From: Nitrosovibrio sp. Nv4
GTDB lineage: Bacteria > Bdellovibrionota > UBA1018 > CAIMNF01
NCBI GenBank assembly: GCA_943327105.2
Contig: CALPVV020000008.1
Coordinates: 1-44,456, forward strand
Direction: 5' to 3'
DNA length: 44,456 nucleotides
Within the stretch, counting starts at the first letter, position 1; every line of letters starts with the position of its first letter. A model generated the notes under the pieces. The model saw nothing but the letters and a program-made list of their open reading frames with translations. It was not told where the DNA came from and did not search any database. The translations under genes were made by a program, and so were the position numbers. Of the stretch, positions 8,958-18,028 are shown piece after piece.

Positions 8958-9648
8958 CAATTTTTCCAAGTAAATTGGCTACTATTTTCTGAAATTTTGA
9001 GTCTGATCGAATCAGAAAAACGGCAATACTTGGACTGATTTTATAATAAATCGAGATGAACTTTCTTCCGAAGTGGTTCCTGGCCAACACTTCGTCACGG
9101 AATCGTTTTAAGGTAATCACCACTCCATCTTCGCAATGCTCTTCGACCGCCGTGGCGATGAAACACTTTCCACCCCCGAGGGTCACATATGATTCCTTAA
9201 AAAGTGGTCTATTGCGAGGGGTGTCGTAAGTCAGAAATTTTCTCAGCATCTCTCGACTCAAACGTTCGTAATTGGTTCCTTTGGAAAAAATAACAAATTT
9301 ATCGAGATAATATTTAACCTTGGCTTTGTCCTTACCTTTGAATTTGTCATAAATCTTTGCCAGGTCCCAATAAACGCCGGTTAACATCAACAATTCAGCA
9401 GAGTCTGATTTCGGATCAAAAGCACGGGGATTAAGGTCACTTCCACCTTTACTACGTTGAAGACTTTCCAAATATGAAAGATAACATTGCAATGCTTGGC
9501 GATAGTTTTTGCTATTTTGTGATACAACACCCAGTTTAACCAGCTCCATACGTTTATTGAAGCGTGCCATATGGTTTTCACGCGCGGCTTTTTCAACCTG
9601 CGCTTTATATTTACGCCTAGCCCGCATGGAAAGTGTATTATCGCTCAC
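8917..9648 (-). CDS. TPR-like protein with C-terminal CFI-box domain
   Basis: A 243-residue protein with a basic helical N-terminal half (about 1-150) that reads like degenerate TPR helices (NYRQALQCYLSYLES and similar). The C-terminal segment starts at KCFIATAV (Cys162) and continues RFRDEVLARNHFGRKFISIYY. This matches the CFI-box C-terminal domain, named for its Cys-Phe-Ile start, seen on many otherwise unrelated bacterial proteins and of unknown function. There is no signal peptide. A hydrophobic patch (ISPSIAVFLI) follows the box and may touch membrane. It lies 9 bases downstream of priA, probably in the same operon, and overlaps lepB by 41 bases on the opposite strand. The real biological role is unknown. 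Confidence 0.72.
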   Translation of the reverse strand: MSDNTLSMRARRKYKAQVEKAARENHMARFNKRMELVKLGVVSQNSKNYRQALQCYLSYLESLQRSKGGSDLNPRAFDPKSDSAELLMLTGVYWDLAKIYDKFKGKDKAKVKYYLDKFVIFSKGTNYERLSREMLRKFLTYDTPRNRPLFKESYVTLGGGKCFIATAVEEHCEDGVVITLKRFRDEVLARNHFGRKFISIYYKISPSIAVFLIRSDSKFQKIVANLLGKIANAISFQFFRDEK

Positions 9649-9657
9649 ACTTATATT

Positions 9658-11652
9658 TTATGAGGTATATGGGTCTACGTCCACTACTAGCTCAATTTCT
9701 TCAATTTGTGCCATGGATTTCAATTTTTTTGACAGTTTCATCAAAGCGTCAATTGTTGGTGCTTTGAAATAAAGATCAAATCGATAGTCATTATTCGCCT
9801 TGAACAACAGCGCTTCCGACGGACCCATTAGACGAGAGCGTTCGGTTTCTGACTCACCAGAGAGATACTCAATCATGCGCTCGATTTTTTTTCTGAGTTC
9901 GAATTCATTTTTTCCGAAAAATCTAAATCTTACAAATCTTGAAAATGGAGGATAATGCAGCTCTTTCCTCATCATGAGTTCATCTTCGATGAATTGCTCC
10001 TGCGATTCCTCACCTCGAAGAACCTTGATCACTGGGTGCTCAAGATCATACCCTTGAATCAAAACTTGCCCGGGCAATTCAGCACGTCCTGCACGACCCG
10101 CAACCTGAATCAGTGTTTGCAAGGCTCGTTCAGTAGCTCTGAAGTCGGGCCATCGAAGCAACATGTCGGCAGAAACAACAACGACGCAAGTTACTTTTGC
10201 AAAGTCATGTCCTTTGACCAGCATCTGCGTACCAATCAAAATATTGGCGTCACCTCGCCTGAATCCATCTAAAGTTTCTTCCAATCTTTTTTGGGAGGTA
10301 ATCTGGTCACGGTCAAGTCGAAGCACTTTTGCTTCTGGCAGTAATATCTTCAATTCATCTTCAAGTGACTCGGTTCCGAATCCCATTCCCTGAAGTCCGT
10401 AACTTCCACACTGTTCGCAACTCGCCGGTACTTTTTCCTGGTGGCCGCAAATATGGCACTTTAACTCATTTTTCCGCTGATAATGAGTCAGGGTAATTGA
10501 GCATTGTGGGCACTCTTTGATCCACCCGCAATCCTGGCAAAGAATGAACTGCGAAAAGCCACGTCGATTCAAGTAAACAATGATCTGTTCACCCCGATCA
10601 ATCGTCTGCTGCATGATTTCGATCGTTTTTTCGGCAAAAGGGGTTTTTACTTTTTCATGAACTACCAGCAATTCTTCATTCAAGTGAATCAATTTGATTT
10701 CAGGCAACATTTGACCCGAATAGCGCTTCAATAATTTCAGATGCTGATAACGGCCTTCTTTCACTCGCTGAATTGACTCTAGGCTTGGAGTCGCACTACC
10801 CAGCACGATTGGAACCTTTTGAACATGACCACGATAAACAGCTAAGTCCCGAGCTTGATAGCGAAATCGTTCTTCTTGTTTATAAGTTTGATCATGCTCT
10901 TCATCAACAACGATCAAACCAAGGTCTTTCATCGGCGCAAAAACTGCAGAACGTGCACCAATGACTACACGGATTTCTCCCGTCTTTATTTTTTTCCACT
11001 GCACCTGGCGTAACCCCTCGGCTAGAGCAGAATGCCAAAGAGCCACGGGCTCACCCAACGACTTTTCAAATCGATCTTTCAATTGGGCGGTAAGTGCAAT
11101 TTCAGGAACTAGAATAAGGACACTGTTTCCCTGAGATAACCTTTTTTTTGCAAGCTCGATGTAGACTTCAGACTTGCCACTTCCGGTAACCCCTTCGAGT
11201 AAAAACACAGGAACCGCACCCGAATTTAATTTTTCTTCAATTGAATTTACAGCCGCAGCTTGTTCTTCATTCAAATTTATTTTCTTCGGTGGTGTCGGGG
11301 TAGCTTTTGATTTTCTGGTAGAAAGATCTTTTTCGGGTGAAGGCGGCATCGCAGAAAAAAAAGCTTCACCTATCGGATACTGATAATACTCGGAACCAAA
11401 TTTGCAAATTTTTACAATTTCAGTAGGCAGGGAAAAATCTGACGATATTTTCTGAATCACTGATTTTAATTCGACGCCCTCGGGTAAGGTAGGCTTCTCT
11501 TCTGATATCTCAATCACACAACCCGTTAGTTTTGAACGCCCAAAAGGAACCACCACCCAGTCGCCAATACAAACCTCTCCGAACTCTTCGTTTGAATAAG
11601 CATAATCAAACAAGCGATCAAGGGGTCTTGGAATGGCGATCTTTAAAAACAT
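9658..11652 (-). CDS. priA: Primosomal replication protein N' (PriA helicase)
   Basis: 3'-to-5' DNA helicase that reloads the replicative helicase at stalled or recombined forks. The product is 664 residues, somewhat shorter than the 732-residue E. coli protein. In order: an N-terminal 3'-DNA-binding region (FDYAYS, GDWVVVPFG), Walker A GVTGSGKS (154-161), the DEEH box (250-253), helicase motif GSATPSLES, a zinc-binding insertion with paired Cys (CQDCG, CPQC, CHICG, CEQCG), and motifs IGTQMLVKGHDF and VAGRAGR. It starts 2 bases after galU on the same strand, so it is probably co-transcribed. Confidence 0.96.
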   Translation of the reverse strand: MFLKIAIPRPLDRLFDYAYSNEEFGEVCIGDWVVVPFGRSKLTGCVIEISEEKPTLPEGVELKSVIQKISSDFSLPTEIVKICKFGSEYYQYPIGEAFFSAMPPSPEKDLSTRKSKATPTPPKKINLNEEQAAAVNSIEEKLNSGAVPVFLLEGVTGSGKSEVYIELAKKRLSQGNSVLILVPEIALTAQLKDRFEKSLGEPVALWHSALAEGLRQVQWKKIKTGEIRVVIGARSAVFAPMKDLGLIVVDEEHDQTYKQEERFRYQARDLAVYRGHVQKVPIVLGSATPSLESIQRVKEGRYQHLKLLKRYSGQMLPEIKLIHLNEELLVVHEKVKTPFAEKTIEIMQQTIDRGEQIIVYLNRRGFSQFILCQDCGWIKECPQCSITLTHYQRKNELKCHICGHQEKVPASCEQCGSYGLQGMGFGTESLEDELKILLPEAKVLRLDRDQITSQKRLEETLDGFRRGDANILIGTQMLVKGHDFAKVTCVVVVSADMLLRWPDFRATERALQTLIQVAGRAGRAELPGQVLIQGYDLEHPVIKVLRGEESQEQFIEDELMMRKELHYPPFSRFVRFRFFGKNEFELRKKIERMIEYLSGESETERSRLMGPSEALLFKANNDYRFDLYFKAPTIDALMKLSKKLKSMAQIEEIELVVDVDPYTS

Positions 11653-11654
11653 GA

Positions 11655-12527
11655 TTAGTCTTTTAGATGTTTTTTCATCAGGTTAATCAAGCCATCACGA
11701 AGATCGGGCCTGCGAAGTCCAAAAGTTAAGGTTGCATCAAGATATCCGATTCGGTCACCCGTATCATATCGATCACCGATAAACTCGTGTGCAAGCAAGC
11801 CTTCATTCAAGGAAAGCTTTAGAAGTGAGTCAGTGAATTGAATTTCTCCGTTTTTACCTGGTTTAGTTTCAGAGATGTATTTGAAAATCACAGGGTCAAC
11901 GACGTATCGTCCAGGAATCGCATGTCTGCCTGGTGAATCTTTTACCGAAGGCTTTTCAACAATTTGTTCAACTCTGAAGGTTTTTTCTGAAATTTTGCTT
12001 CCACTGACAATGCCGTATTTGACAACATCCAGCTCGGGCACTTCCATCACACCCACTACGCTCATACCATTCGAGCGCTGAATGTCGATCAACTGTTTTG
12101 TACATGCTGCAACACCTGAATAAGGCGAGGTATCGATCATGTCGTCACCAAGTAACACGGCAAATGTTTCATTTCCGACTACATCTTTGGCACATCCCAC
12201 AGCATGGCCAAGACCAGCAGGTGATTCTTGAATCACCGGAATGATATTACAGCTTTCTGCAATTCTACGAATGTCTTTGGCCCATTCTTCCTTACCTGCA
12301 CCTGCCAATCGATCTTCAAGCTCGTGATTTCGGGTGAAAAAATTCTGAATAGCCTCTTTACCATGAGCGGTAATCAAAACGATGTCATGGATACCGCTTT
12401 GAACGGCCTCATCAATGATGTAATGAATCATTGGCTTATCGATGATCGGGATCATCTCTTTAGGAATGGACTTAGTAATTGGAAGGAATCGGGTTCCCAA
12501 ACCTGCTGCTGGAATAACGGCTTTCAT
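11655..12527 (-). CDS. galU: UTP-glucose-1-phosphate uridylyltransferase
   Basis: Makes UDP-glucose from UTP and glucose 1-phosphate for envelope polysaccharide and LPS sugars. The 290-residue product has the normal length. The N-terminal nucleotide-binding signature PAAGLGTRFLP and KEMIPIIDKP are intact, followed by LGDDMI (metal and sugar site) and EKP. It is the first gene of the minus-strand set galU-priA-CFI-box. Only 38 bases separate it from the divergent outer-membrane-protein gene, so its promoter must lie in or overlap that short gap. Confidence 0.96.
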   Translation of the reverse strand: MKAVIPAAGLGTRFLPITKSIPKEMIPIIDKPMIHYIIDEAVQSGIHDIVLITAHGKEAIQNFFTRNHELEDRLAGAGKEEWAKDIRRIAESCNIIPVIQESPAGLGHAVGCAKDVVGNETFAVLLGDDMIDTSPYSGVAACTKQLIDIQRSNGMSVVGVMEVPELDVVKYGIVSGSKISEKTFRVEQIVEKPSVKDSPGRHAIPGRYVVDPVIFKYISETKPGKNGEIQFTDSLLKLSLNEGLLAHEFIGDRYDTGDRIGYLDATLTFGLRRPDLRDGLINLMKKHLKD

Positions 12528-12565
12528 ATTGGAAAGATACCTTATTCAGGCTAACCTAAAAAGCA

Positions 12566-13384
12566 ATGAATCGAACAATTTTGACCATTCTTGCGCTTTT
12601 GAGCTCTATTTCCAATCAATCAGCCAGCGCAGTTGAGTTTCACAGTCCGAGAACTCTGGGTCTGGGTGGTGCGGGTCGCGCTACCCCCCTTCTGAATGAC
12701 ACGATCTATTTAAATCCGTCTTATGCATCATTTTCACCTGTTTACAGTTTGAGCGGCAGTTATACATCGGTCAAACCCAGCGGTCGAAATTACAACGTCT
12801 CGGTTCAAGACTCCCGAACGGAACTTTTTCAAGGCGGGATCGGCTATACAAAACGAGAAGGTGATGGGGTCGTGAGCATCGGCGCCAGCCGTCGTGCAGT
12901 TGATCAACTCGGAATCGGGCTTGGTTCGAAATTCATCATTAATGACACCACTCGCAAAATGAAGTCCGATATGATTTTTTCAACGACTTATATTCCATTC
13001 AGCTGGATTAATGGAACTTTAGTCATCGATAACTTACTTGGTAATTTTGACCGTACCATTTACCTCGGCACGAAATTCATTCCCACACAGAATGTAAATA
13101 TCTATTTCGATCCCTTTTATAGTCCTGATTATTCTTCTGGCAATAAGGCAGGTTATCACTTAGGCGTTGAATTTGGTTTATTGGCAGATTTTTTCTTAAG
13201 ATTTGGAAAGTACCAGGATGCTGAGATTCCATATCTCAAAACACGTGGAAACGGTTTTGGGATCAGCGTCGGTTGGATCGGACCCAAAATCAACTTTGAC
13301 TTTGCTCTTTCCCGCGCACTTCAAACCAATGAAAACGATTCGATGATCAGCGTGAATTCTTTTTCGACGACGGTGTTCTTTTAG
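12566..13384 (+). CDS. Predicted outer-membrane beta-barrel protein
   Basis: A 272-residue exported protein with a signal peptide (MNRTILTILALLSSISNQSASA). The mature start has RTLGLGGAGRA followed by LNPSYASFSP, the GLGGAG...LNPA pattern seen in FadL, PorV and related barrel families. The rest alternates polar and hydrophobic residues in short strands, and the last residue is Phe (TTVFF), the typical barrel-insertion signature. I infer an outer-membrane barrel of about 10-12 strands. The substrate, if it is a channel, is not apparent. It diverges from galU, and its last 38 bases overlap the end of the convergent hydrolase gene. No strong ribosome binding site is visible. Confidence 0.65.
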   Translation: MNRTILTILALLSSISNQSASAVEFHSPRTLGLGGAGRATPLLNDTIYLNPSYASFSPVYSLSGSYTSVKPSGRNYNVSVQDSRTELFQGGIGYTKREGDGVVSIGASRRAVDQLGIGLGSKFIINDTTRKMKSDMIFSTTYIPFSWINGTLVIDNLLGNFDRTIYLGTKFIPTQNVNIYFDPFYSPDYSSGNKAGYHLGVEFGLLADFFLRFGKYQDAEIPYLKTRGNGFGISVGWIGPKINFDFALSRALQTNENDSMISVNSFSTTVFF

Positions 13385-14252
13385 GGTCAGGGTTGCAAGT
13401 AAATAGCCATAACGCTTTAACCAAAGTCCAATGATCAAGCAAAGTGGGTTTATGGTTTTCTTCAATAATCTGTAGCGAATTACCGGCTTGATGAATCTTT
13501 TCACGACAACGTACAGTGGTAGAATCTATCGCTACTGTTTTTTTGGTCTCACTTGCCTTAACCGAATCAAAGAGCGATGCACCAAAAACAGAAGGTGATC
13601 CATTTGGAACATTGATTACTTCTAAGCTTCTAGAAGGGCTAGGCACAACCTCATTTAACCACTGACTCAACCTTTTCTTTGCACTCTCTGAATAGATCGC
13701 ATCATAAAATGTTGCCTTTTTAAGTTGCTGAAAAAAACTCGATCGAGGATTTGAAGTGATCAAGCGAGAAAGATATTCACCCCCTCCGCTATGCGCACTG
13801 ACATGATCTAAACGTACAAAAACTGAATTGAAGCCAAAGGCGCTGATCACTTTTGAAAAGGTTATATCAAAATCATTCATTAATTCTGGGTATTGGTCAC
13901 AGTGCCCCCTTGATATTGGAACGAGTATTGCCGTATCAATAAAAGCATCCACTTCCCGTTGCATGCCATAACCTTCAATTAAAGTTTTCATATCAAGATC
14001 AGAAGGCATGATTGAAGCATCCCTCCATGAAAAATCAAAAAGATCATTGAAGGGCTTTCCGCTAACAGGATCTTGAGTCCAACCATGCAGGTGAAGTCGA
14101 ATTTTAGTAATCGATGTGATCGGTGCCGATTCAGACTTGATCATCAACCAAGTTTTAGAATAACCGGGTACACTCAAGGCTTTAAATTCATATGCCGCTG
14201 CAGACTGCTGAAACAAACCAACGCTTATCACTATAAAAAAAATGGTTTTCAT
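13347..14252 (-). CDS. Secreted alpha/beta-hydrolase-like protein
   Basis: A 301-residue product starting at MKTIFFIVISVGLFQQSAAA, a clear signal peptide. I prefer this ATG (14252), 4 bases after the ABC ATPase stop, to an in-frame start at 14282 that would add ten charged residues before the signal. Features consistent with an alpha/beta hydrolase are LHLHGW near residues 53-58 (HG oxyanion motif), AHSGGGEY with candidate nucleophile Ser155, and a late LDHW histidine. Overall it resembles secreted esterases or peptidases, but I cannot assign a family. It may be co-transcribed with the upstream transporter genes. The 3' end overlaps the outer-membrane-protein gene by 38 bases. Confidence 0.6.
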   Translation of the reverse strand: MKTIFFIVISVGLFQQSAAAYEFKALSVPGYSKTWLMIKSESAPITSITKIRLHLHGWTQDPVSGKPFNDLFDFSWRDASIMPSDLDMKTLIEGYGMQREVDAFIDTAILVPISRGHCDQYPELMNDFDITFSKVISAFGFNSVFVRLDHVSAHSGGGEYLSRLITSNPRSSFFQQLKKATFYDAIYSESAKKRLSQWLNEVVPSPSRSLEVINVPNGSPSVFGASLFDSVKASETKKTVAIDSTTVRCREKIHQAGNSLQIIEENHKPTLLDHWTLVKALWLFTCNPDPKRTPSSKKNSR

Positions 14253-14256
14253 ATAC

Positions 14257-15012
14257 CTAGTAAATGACTTTCTTTTTTCCATTATCTGGACTTCTTACCA
14301 CATGGACCATTCTGTTCGGGTAAAGTTCATTCAAGTTCTCACTGGTCAGCACTTGTTCAACAGTGCCTGAAGTAGTGATTTTGCCATCTTTAATGAACCA
14401 CAATTCATCTGAAAGTTCAGATAAGAGATTTAAATCATGGGAAGCGATAATGATACCCATCCCCTTTTTGATCGACTCTCTAAGAGAACTTACCAGATGA
14501 AATGAATGATCAAGATCTATTTTTGAAAAAGTCTCATCTAAAATAAGCCATTTGGGTGATTGTAGTACGCCTCGAGCAATCATCACCCTTTGTTTTTCGC
14601 CATCACTCATTTCATCAAAAATACGATTAATTAAAGATGAAATATCAAATCTCTCTATGATTTCGGCTATAGATTCTATTGAATCTGGGTTTGCATTTTT
14701 CGCAAGCTCCATCAACTCTCGAACCGACACCTGGAATGCCGACTGGAAATCGCTTCCAAGATATAATATTTTTTTAGCCTTTATAGATGCCGATGTCGAA
14801 CTAAGAAAAATGGGATTTCCATCAATCCAGCTTTCTCCAGAAATATTTAGATTTTGATTTTTCCAGGCAATGGCTTTCAAAAAACTCGTTTTGCCGGACC
14901 CATTCGGACCATAAACTCCGATCACTTTTTTGGGCTCAAGCTCCATCGAAGCCTCTCTGACCAGAATTTTTCCATTTGCTGATTTAACAATTATTTTTCT
15001 CAATGAGATCAT
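14257..15012 (-). CDS. ABC transporter ATP-binding protein, BtuD/FhuC type
   Basis: Cytoplasmic ATPase of an importer for a metal chelate or corrinoid. The 251-residue product has Walker A GPNGSGKT (35-42), the signature MSDGEKQR in place of the usual LSGGQ, Walker B WLILDE, and the switch SHDLN. The D-loop reads ETFSKIDLD. Length and motif spacing match the FecE/BtuD class. It overlaps the permease gene by 4 bases (start ATG at 15012), in the operon order binding protein, permease, ATPase. The Asp in the signature is a mild departure that is seen in some family members. Confidence 0.88.
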   Translation of the reverse strand: MISLRKIIVKSANGKILVREASMELEPKKVIGVYGPNGSGKTSFLKAIAWKNQNLNISGESWIDGNPIFLSSTSASIKAKKILYLGSDFQSAFQVSVRELMELAKNANPDSIESIAEIIERFDISSLINRIFDEMSDGEKQRVMIARGVLQSPKWLILDETFSKIDLDHSFHLVSSLRESIKKGMGIIIASHDLNLLSELSDELWFIKDGKITTSGTVEQVLTSENLNELYPNRMVHVVRSPDNGKKKVIY

Positions 15013-15950
15013 GTTTCAGAGCCTCGACTGAATTTGCGATAAATAAAAAGATAAATAAATACTGGAGCGCCAATAAGTGCTGTAATCGCTCCGACTGGTA
15101 GCTCAAGTGGATACGAAACCGCATGTGCAACCGCATCACTCAATACTAATGCAATCCCACCCCAAACGAATACATACGGAAGTATTTTTGAATGAATCGA
15201 TGTCCCCATTTTCTTACGTACCAGATGTGGAACCATTAATCCGACAAATCCGATCATTCCAGCTGCACTCACACAAAATCCGACCAGAATAGAAACAAGA
15301 ATCACTGCGATTTTTTGGGTATCTTTTTTGGAAACTCCAAAACCCTCTACCATCGCTTCACCAAATAAAAAGCCGTCTAATTTTTTTGAAAACATCTGAA
15401 AATAAGCAAAAAATGATATCGAGACTACAAAAAGGGCAATTGCTGTTTTCAAACCAACCCTGGATAAATCACCCAACAGCCAAAATGTGATCGTTTGAAC
15501 TCCGTGCGGATCAGCTAAAGCCATCCATATCGCCAGCAAACTCGAACAAAACATACTGATCATCACACCCAATAAAATGACCGAATCAAATCGAAGATCA
15601 TTCTTCATGATCACCCGTAGAATCAAAATCAACACCAGTACTGCGCCAATTACCGCACCTGCATTGAGTCCGAATAAGCCGATATGAAATCCGAAAGAAT
15701 TGAAAACAGCAGCACCCAGTGCCGCCCCAGAGGCGATCCCAAGTGTATATGGTTCTGCAAGCGGGTTATTCAAAACTGTTTGCATAACCGAGCCTGAAAG
15801 TGCAAGTGCACTACCTATCGAAAAAGCCAAGATCAGACGTGGAACTCGTAGCTCCATTAAAATCAATGAAGCATTTTTAAAATCAAGCCTAAGAAACAGT
15901 TCGAGTAAAACCGCAATAAGTAAAACAAGTATCGTTTTATATTTACTCAC
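15009..15950 (-). CDS. ABC transporter permease, BtuC/FecD type
   Basis: Inner-membrane permease of 313 residues with about nine to ten hydrophobic helices. Family signatures include LRVPRLILAFSIGSALALSG near the N-terminus, NPLAEPYTLGIASGAALGA, and GMIGFVGLMVPHL in the cytoplasmic coupling region. This is the BtuC/FhuB/FecD family that imports vitamin B12, heme or ferric siderophores. It starts with GTG, overlapping the end of the binding-protein gene by 8 bases. Substrate assignment rests mainly on the BtuF-like binding protein next door. Confidence 0.92.
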   Translation of the reverse strand: MSKYKTILVLLIAVLLELFLRLDFKNASLILMELRVPRLILAFSIGSALALSGSVMQTVLNNPLAEPYTLGIASGAALGAAVFNSFGFHIGLFGLNAGAVIGAVLVLILILRVIMKNDLRFDSVILLGVMISMFCSSLLAIWMALADPHGVQTITFWLLGDLSRVGLKTAIALFVVSISFFAYFQMFSKKLDGFLFGEAMVEGFGVSKKDTQKIAVILVSILVGFCVSAAGMIGFVGLMVPHLVRKKMGTSIHSKILPYVFVWGGIALVLSDAVAHAVSYPLELPVGAITALIGAPVFIYLFIYRKFSRGSET

Positions 15951-16746
15951 CCTTCATCATCCTTTCAGCAGCTGAAATCAATCTTAATGAACAACGTGCA
16001 AAATCATCGCCATTCAATATAGTGACTCTGCTTTTTTTCCAGATCTCTTTCATTCTGCCCAGATCTTCTTGATTTTGAATCATTTCAAAAACAAAAACCT
16101 CATCAGGGTTTTTTTCAAACACGGCTTCCTTAGAAACTTTTGGGTACGATTGCTTTAACGATTGAAACACGTTTTCGTAGCCAATGCGTGAAAAGACATC
16201 ATTTAGAAAACTGTCCGAACCCACTGTAATGAGTGGTTGAAATTGTATTTGTAAAAATACTTTCTTTTTTGATTTTATGCTTTTGAGTTTTTTCAGCCGC
16301 TCGTCCCAATCATTAGCCAGCTTTATTCCCTTTGCAGGCTCACCCAGTACATTCCCGAGTTCGATGATCCATTCGTTCATCTTTTTGAAGTTCTCTTTTG
16401 GTAGAATCACCACATTCAATTTAAGTTTTTTTAGTTTTTCAACCTGTTCAAAGCGATTGTACTCGACAGAACCAATTACCAGGTCTGGATGTAAAGACAA
16501 AATTTTCTCAACTTCTAGATTCGGATAAGGTCCGACCGTTGGGACTGCCTTCATGAGTTGGGGATAGTGTGAATATTCAGAAGCGCCGATTATTTTTTTC
16601 AGCCCTTTTTCATTTCCTAAAATCTCAGCAACCCATTCTGAAACCATTGGGTTCAGAGTAACAATGCGCTCTGCCGATACGGCAAGCTGAGCCATAAAGA
16701 AAGTGATAAAACAAAAAGCCAGTCGAATACGCCTAGCGTTTCGCAT
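15943..16746 (-). CDS. Periplasmic substrate-binding protein, BtuF-like
   Basis: A 267-residue exported protein with an N-terminal signal (RLAFCFITFFMAQLAVSA). The fold is the class III binding protein: RIVTLNP at the mature start, PDLVIG, and a late lobe with ITVGSDSFLNDVFSRIGYENVF and YPKVSKEAVF, which resemble BtuF and related cobalamin- or heme-binding proteins. The operon order (binding protein, permease, ATPase) is standard. Cobalamin or another corrinoid is my first guess, heme or a siderophore the alternative. The gene overlaps lgt by 14 bases, so it has no leader of its own and no room for a cobalamin riboswitch. Confidence 0.78.
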   Translation of the reverse strand: MRNARRIRLAFCFITFFMAQLAVSAERIVTLNPMVSEWVAEILGNEKGLKKIIGASEYSHYPQLMKAVPTVGPYPNLEVEKILSLHPDLVIGSVEYNRFEQVEKLKKLKLNVVILPKENFKKMNEWIIELGNVLGEPAKGIKLANDWDERLKKLKSIKSKKKVFLQIQFQPLITVGSDSFLNDVFSRIGYENVFQSLKQSYPKVSKEAVFEKNPDEVFVFEMIQNQEDLGRMKEIWKKSRVTILNGDDFARCSLRLISAAERMMKGE

Positions 16747-17527
16747 GCGCTCCTGATTTGTTTAGTCGATAATTAAGAACAAGTGCGGCGGTGATAAACA
16801 CTAATATTGATATGAACTGGCTGGTTGAAAGAATGCCATCAATCAAGAACCCACGAATCGAATCACCACGGAAAATTTCAATAATACTTCGAATGATCGG
16901 GTACACCATGAAGTAAGTGAGCCCAACTTGACCTGCAAACTTTTTGTGTTTGCCGATATACGCTAGACCTGCAAAGAGAATAAATAATGATGCCGATTCA
17001 TAAAGCTGGGTCGGATGCAGTGGAACAGCTCTAAGGCTGATGTCTACCAATTCTGAATTCAGTTTGATTCCCCAGGGTAAATTCGTTGGACTTCCATAGC
17101 AACAACCAGCACCCAAACATCCGATACGACCAAACGCATGTGCGATGACAACGCCCGGAGAAAGAATATCAATCATCGTCCATGGCGAAAGCTTGTGTTT
17201 ATAGAAGAAAAAAACCGAATAAGCGGTAGAGGCAATCAAACCGCCAAAGAAAACCAGACCACCTTCCCACACCTTGATGATGTCGAGGGGGTTTTGCATG
17301 AAGTAGTCCAAGCGGGTGATCACGAATAGAATACGAGCACCAACGAAACCGTACATCAGAAGCCAAAATGAAAGATCTGAAACAAGATCAGGATTTACTT
17401 TATTTCTTGCGGCAAGTTTTCTTACAAATGAAATTGCCGTTAAAAATCCGATGGCAATCATCAGGCCGTATGTATGGAGTGGGATCTTGATAAAACCGAG
17501 GTTCAGTTCAAGTAGCGTTGGATACAT
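16733..17527 (-). CDS. lgt: Prolipoprotein diacylglyceryl transferase
   Basis: Inner-membrane enzyme that moves a diacylglyceryl group from phosphatidylglycerol to the lipobox Cys, the first step of lipoprotein maturation. I start it at the ATG at 17527 (MYPTLLELNLGFIKIPLHTYG): this gives 264 residues, the usual size, with AAGGA about 12 bases upstream. A longer open frame reaches 17665 but runs deep inside lspA and encodes nothing family-like. Conserved elements include HTYG, GLVFFGG and the GRIGC...CCYG signature. It has about seven hydrophobic helices. It overlaps the lspA 3' end by 20 bases, joining two consecutive steps of one pathway. Confidence 0.95.
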   Translation of the reverse strand: MYPTLLELNLGFIKIPLHTYGLMIAIGFLTAISFVRKLAARNKVNPDLVSDLSFWLLMYGFVGARILFVITRLDYFMQNPLDIIKVWEGGLVFFGGLIASTAYSVFFFYKHKLSPWTMIDILSPGVVIAHAFGRIGCLGAGCCYGSPTNLPWGIKLNSELVDISLRAVPLHPTQLYESASLFILFAGLAYIGKHKKFAGQVGLTYFMVYPIIRSIIEIFRGDSIRGFLIDGILSTSQFISILVFITAALVLNYRLNKSGAHAKR

Positions 17528-18020
17528 TTCCAGAGTTTTCCTTCTTGCTGGTCTTTTCCATAGTAGACAACAGAAGGATCGCAACTCCAACACAAATCGC
17601 GGAATCAGCGACGTTGAAAGCAGGGAAGTAATAGGCGTTTTTGTAGTGGAAATCGAGGAAATCAACTACGTAACCGAGTCGCACCCGGTCAATAAGATTC
17701 CCAACAGCGCCCCCGGTAACAAGCCCTAGAGCCAATGACCGCCAACGAGACTCTTTTGGTAGATCACGATATAAAAATCCGAGAATCACCATAGCAATGA
17801 TCGGTACCGCTAAAAAGAATGGAACACGAAAAGCAGGATTGGCAGAAGCCATGAATCCAAAAGCTGCACCTGTGTTTCGAACATAGGTCAGGCTGAAATA
17901 GTCCATGATCACCTGAACCGATTCACCATATTCAAACTTAGATAAAACCAGAAGTTTTGTCCATTGATCTAATATGATCACCACAAAAATCGTAATAAAG
18001 AAGTAGAGTGCCTTTTTCAT
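17508..18020 (-). CDS. lspA: Lipoprotein signal peptidase (signal peptidase II)
   Basis: Aspartyl protease of the inner membrane that cleaves signal peptides from diacylglyceryl-prolipoproteins. I chose the ATG at 18020 (MKKALYFFITIF), giving 170 residues and an 8-base gap after the upstream gene. The earlier in-frame start at 18047 would overlap that gene. The catalytic Asp pair is intact: Asp120 in VVDFLDF and Asp139 in FNVADS. DQWTK near residue 20 and RNTGAAFG are also family signatures. It has four predicted transmembrane helices and sits in the operon with lgt, its partner in lipoprotein processing. Confidence 0.96.
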   Translation of the reverse strand: MKKALYFFITIFVVIILDQWTKLLVLSKFEYGESVQVIMDYFSLTYVRNTGAAFGFMASANPAFRVPFFLAVPIIAMVILGFLYRDLPKESRWRSLALGLVTGGAVGNLIDRVRLGYVVDFLDFHYKNAYYFPAFNVADSAICVGVAILLLSTMEKTSKKENSGNVSNAT

Positions 18021-18028
18021 GAATGGAC

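Noticed and set aside
15943-16746. Cobalamin riboswitch before the BtuF-like gene
   Set aside because: The gene overlaps lgt by 14 bases, leaving no leader, and I see no riboswitch core elsewhere in the operon.
17528-17665. Longer lgt starting at 17665
   Set aside because: It would run 158 bases into lspA and encode 46 residues that do not fit Lgt. The ATG at 17527 gives the family start and a ribosome binding site.
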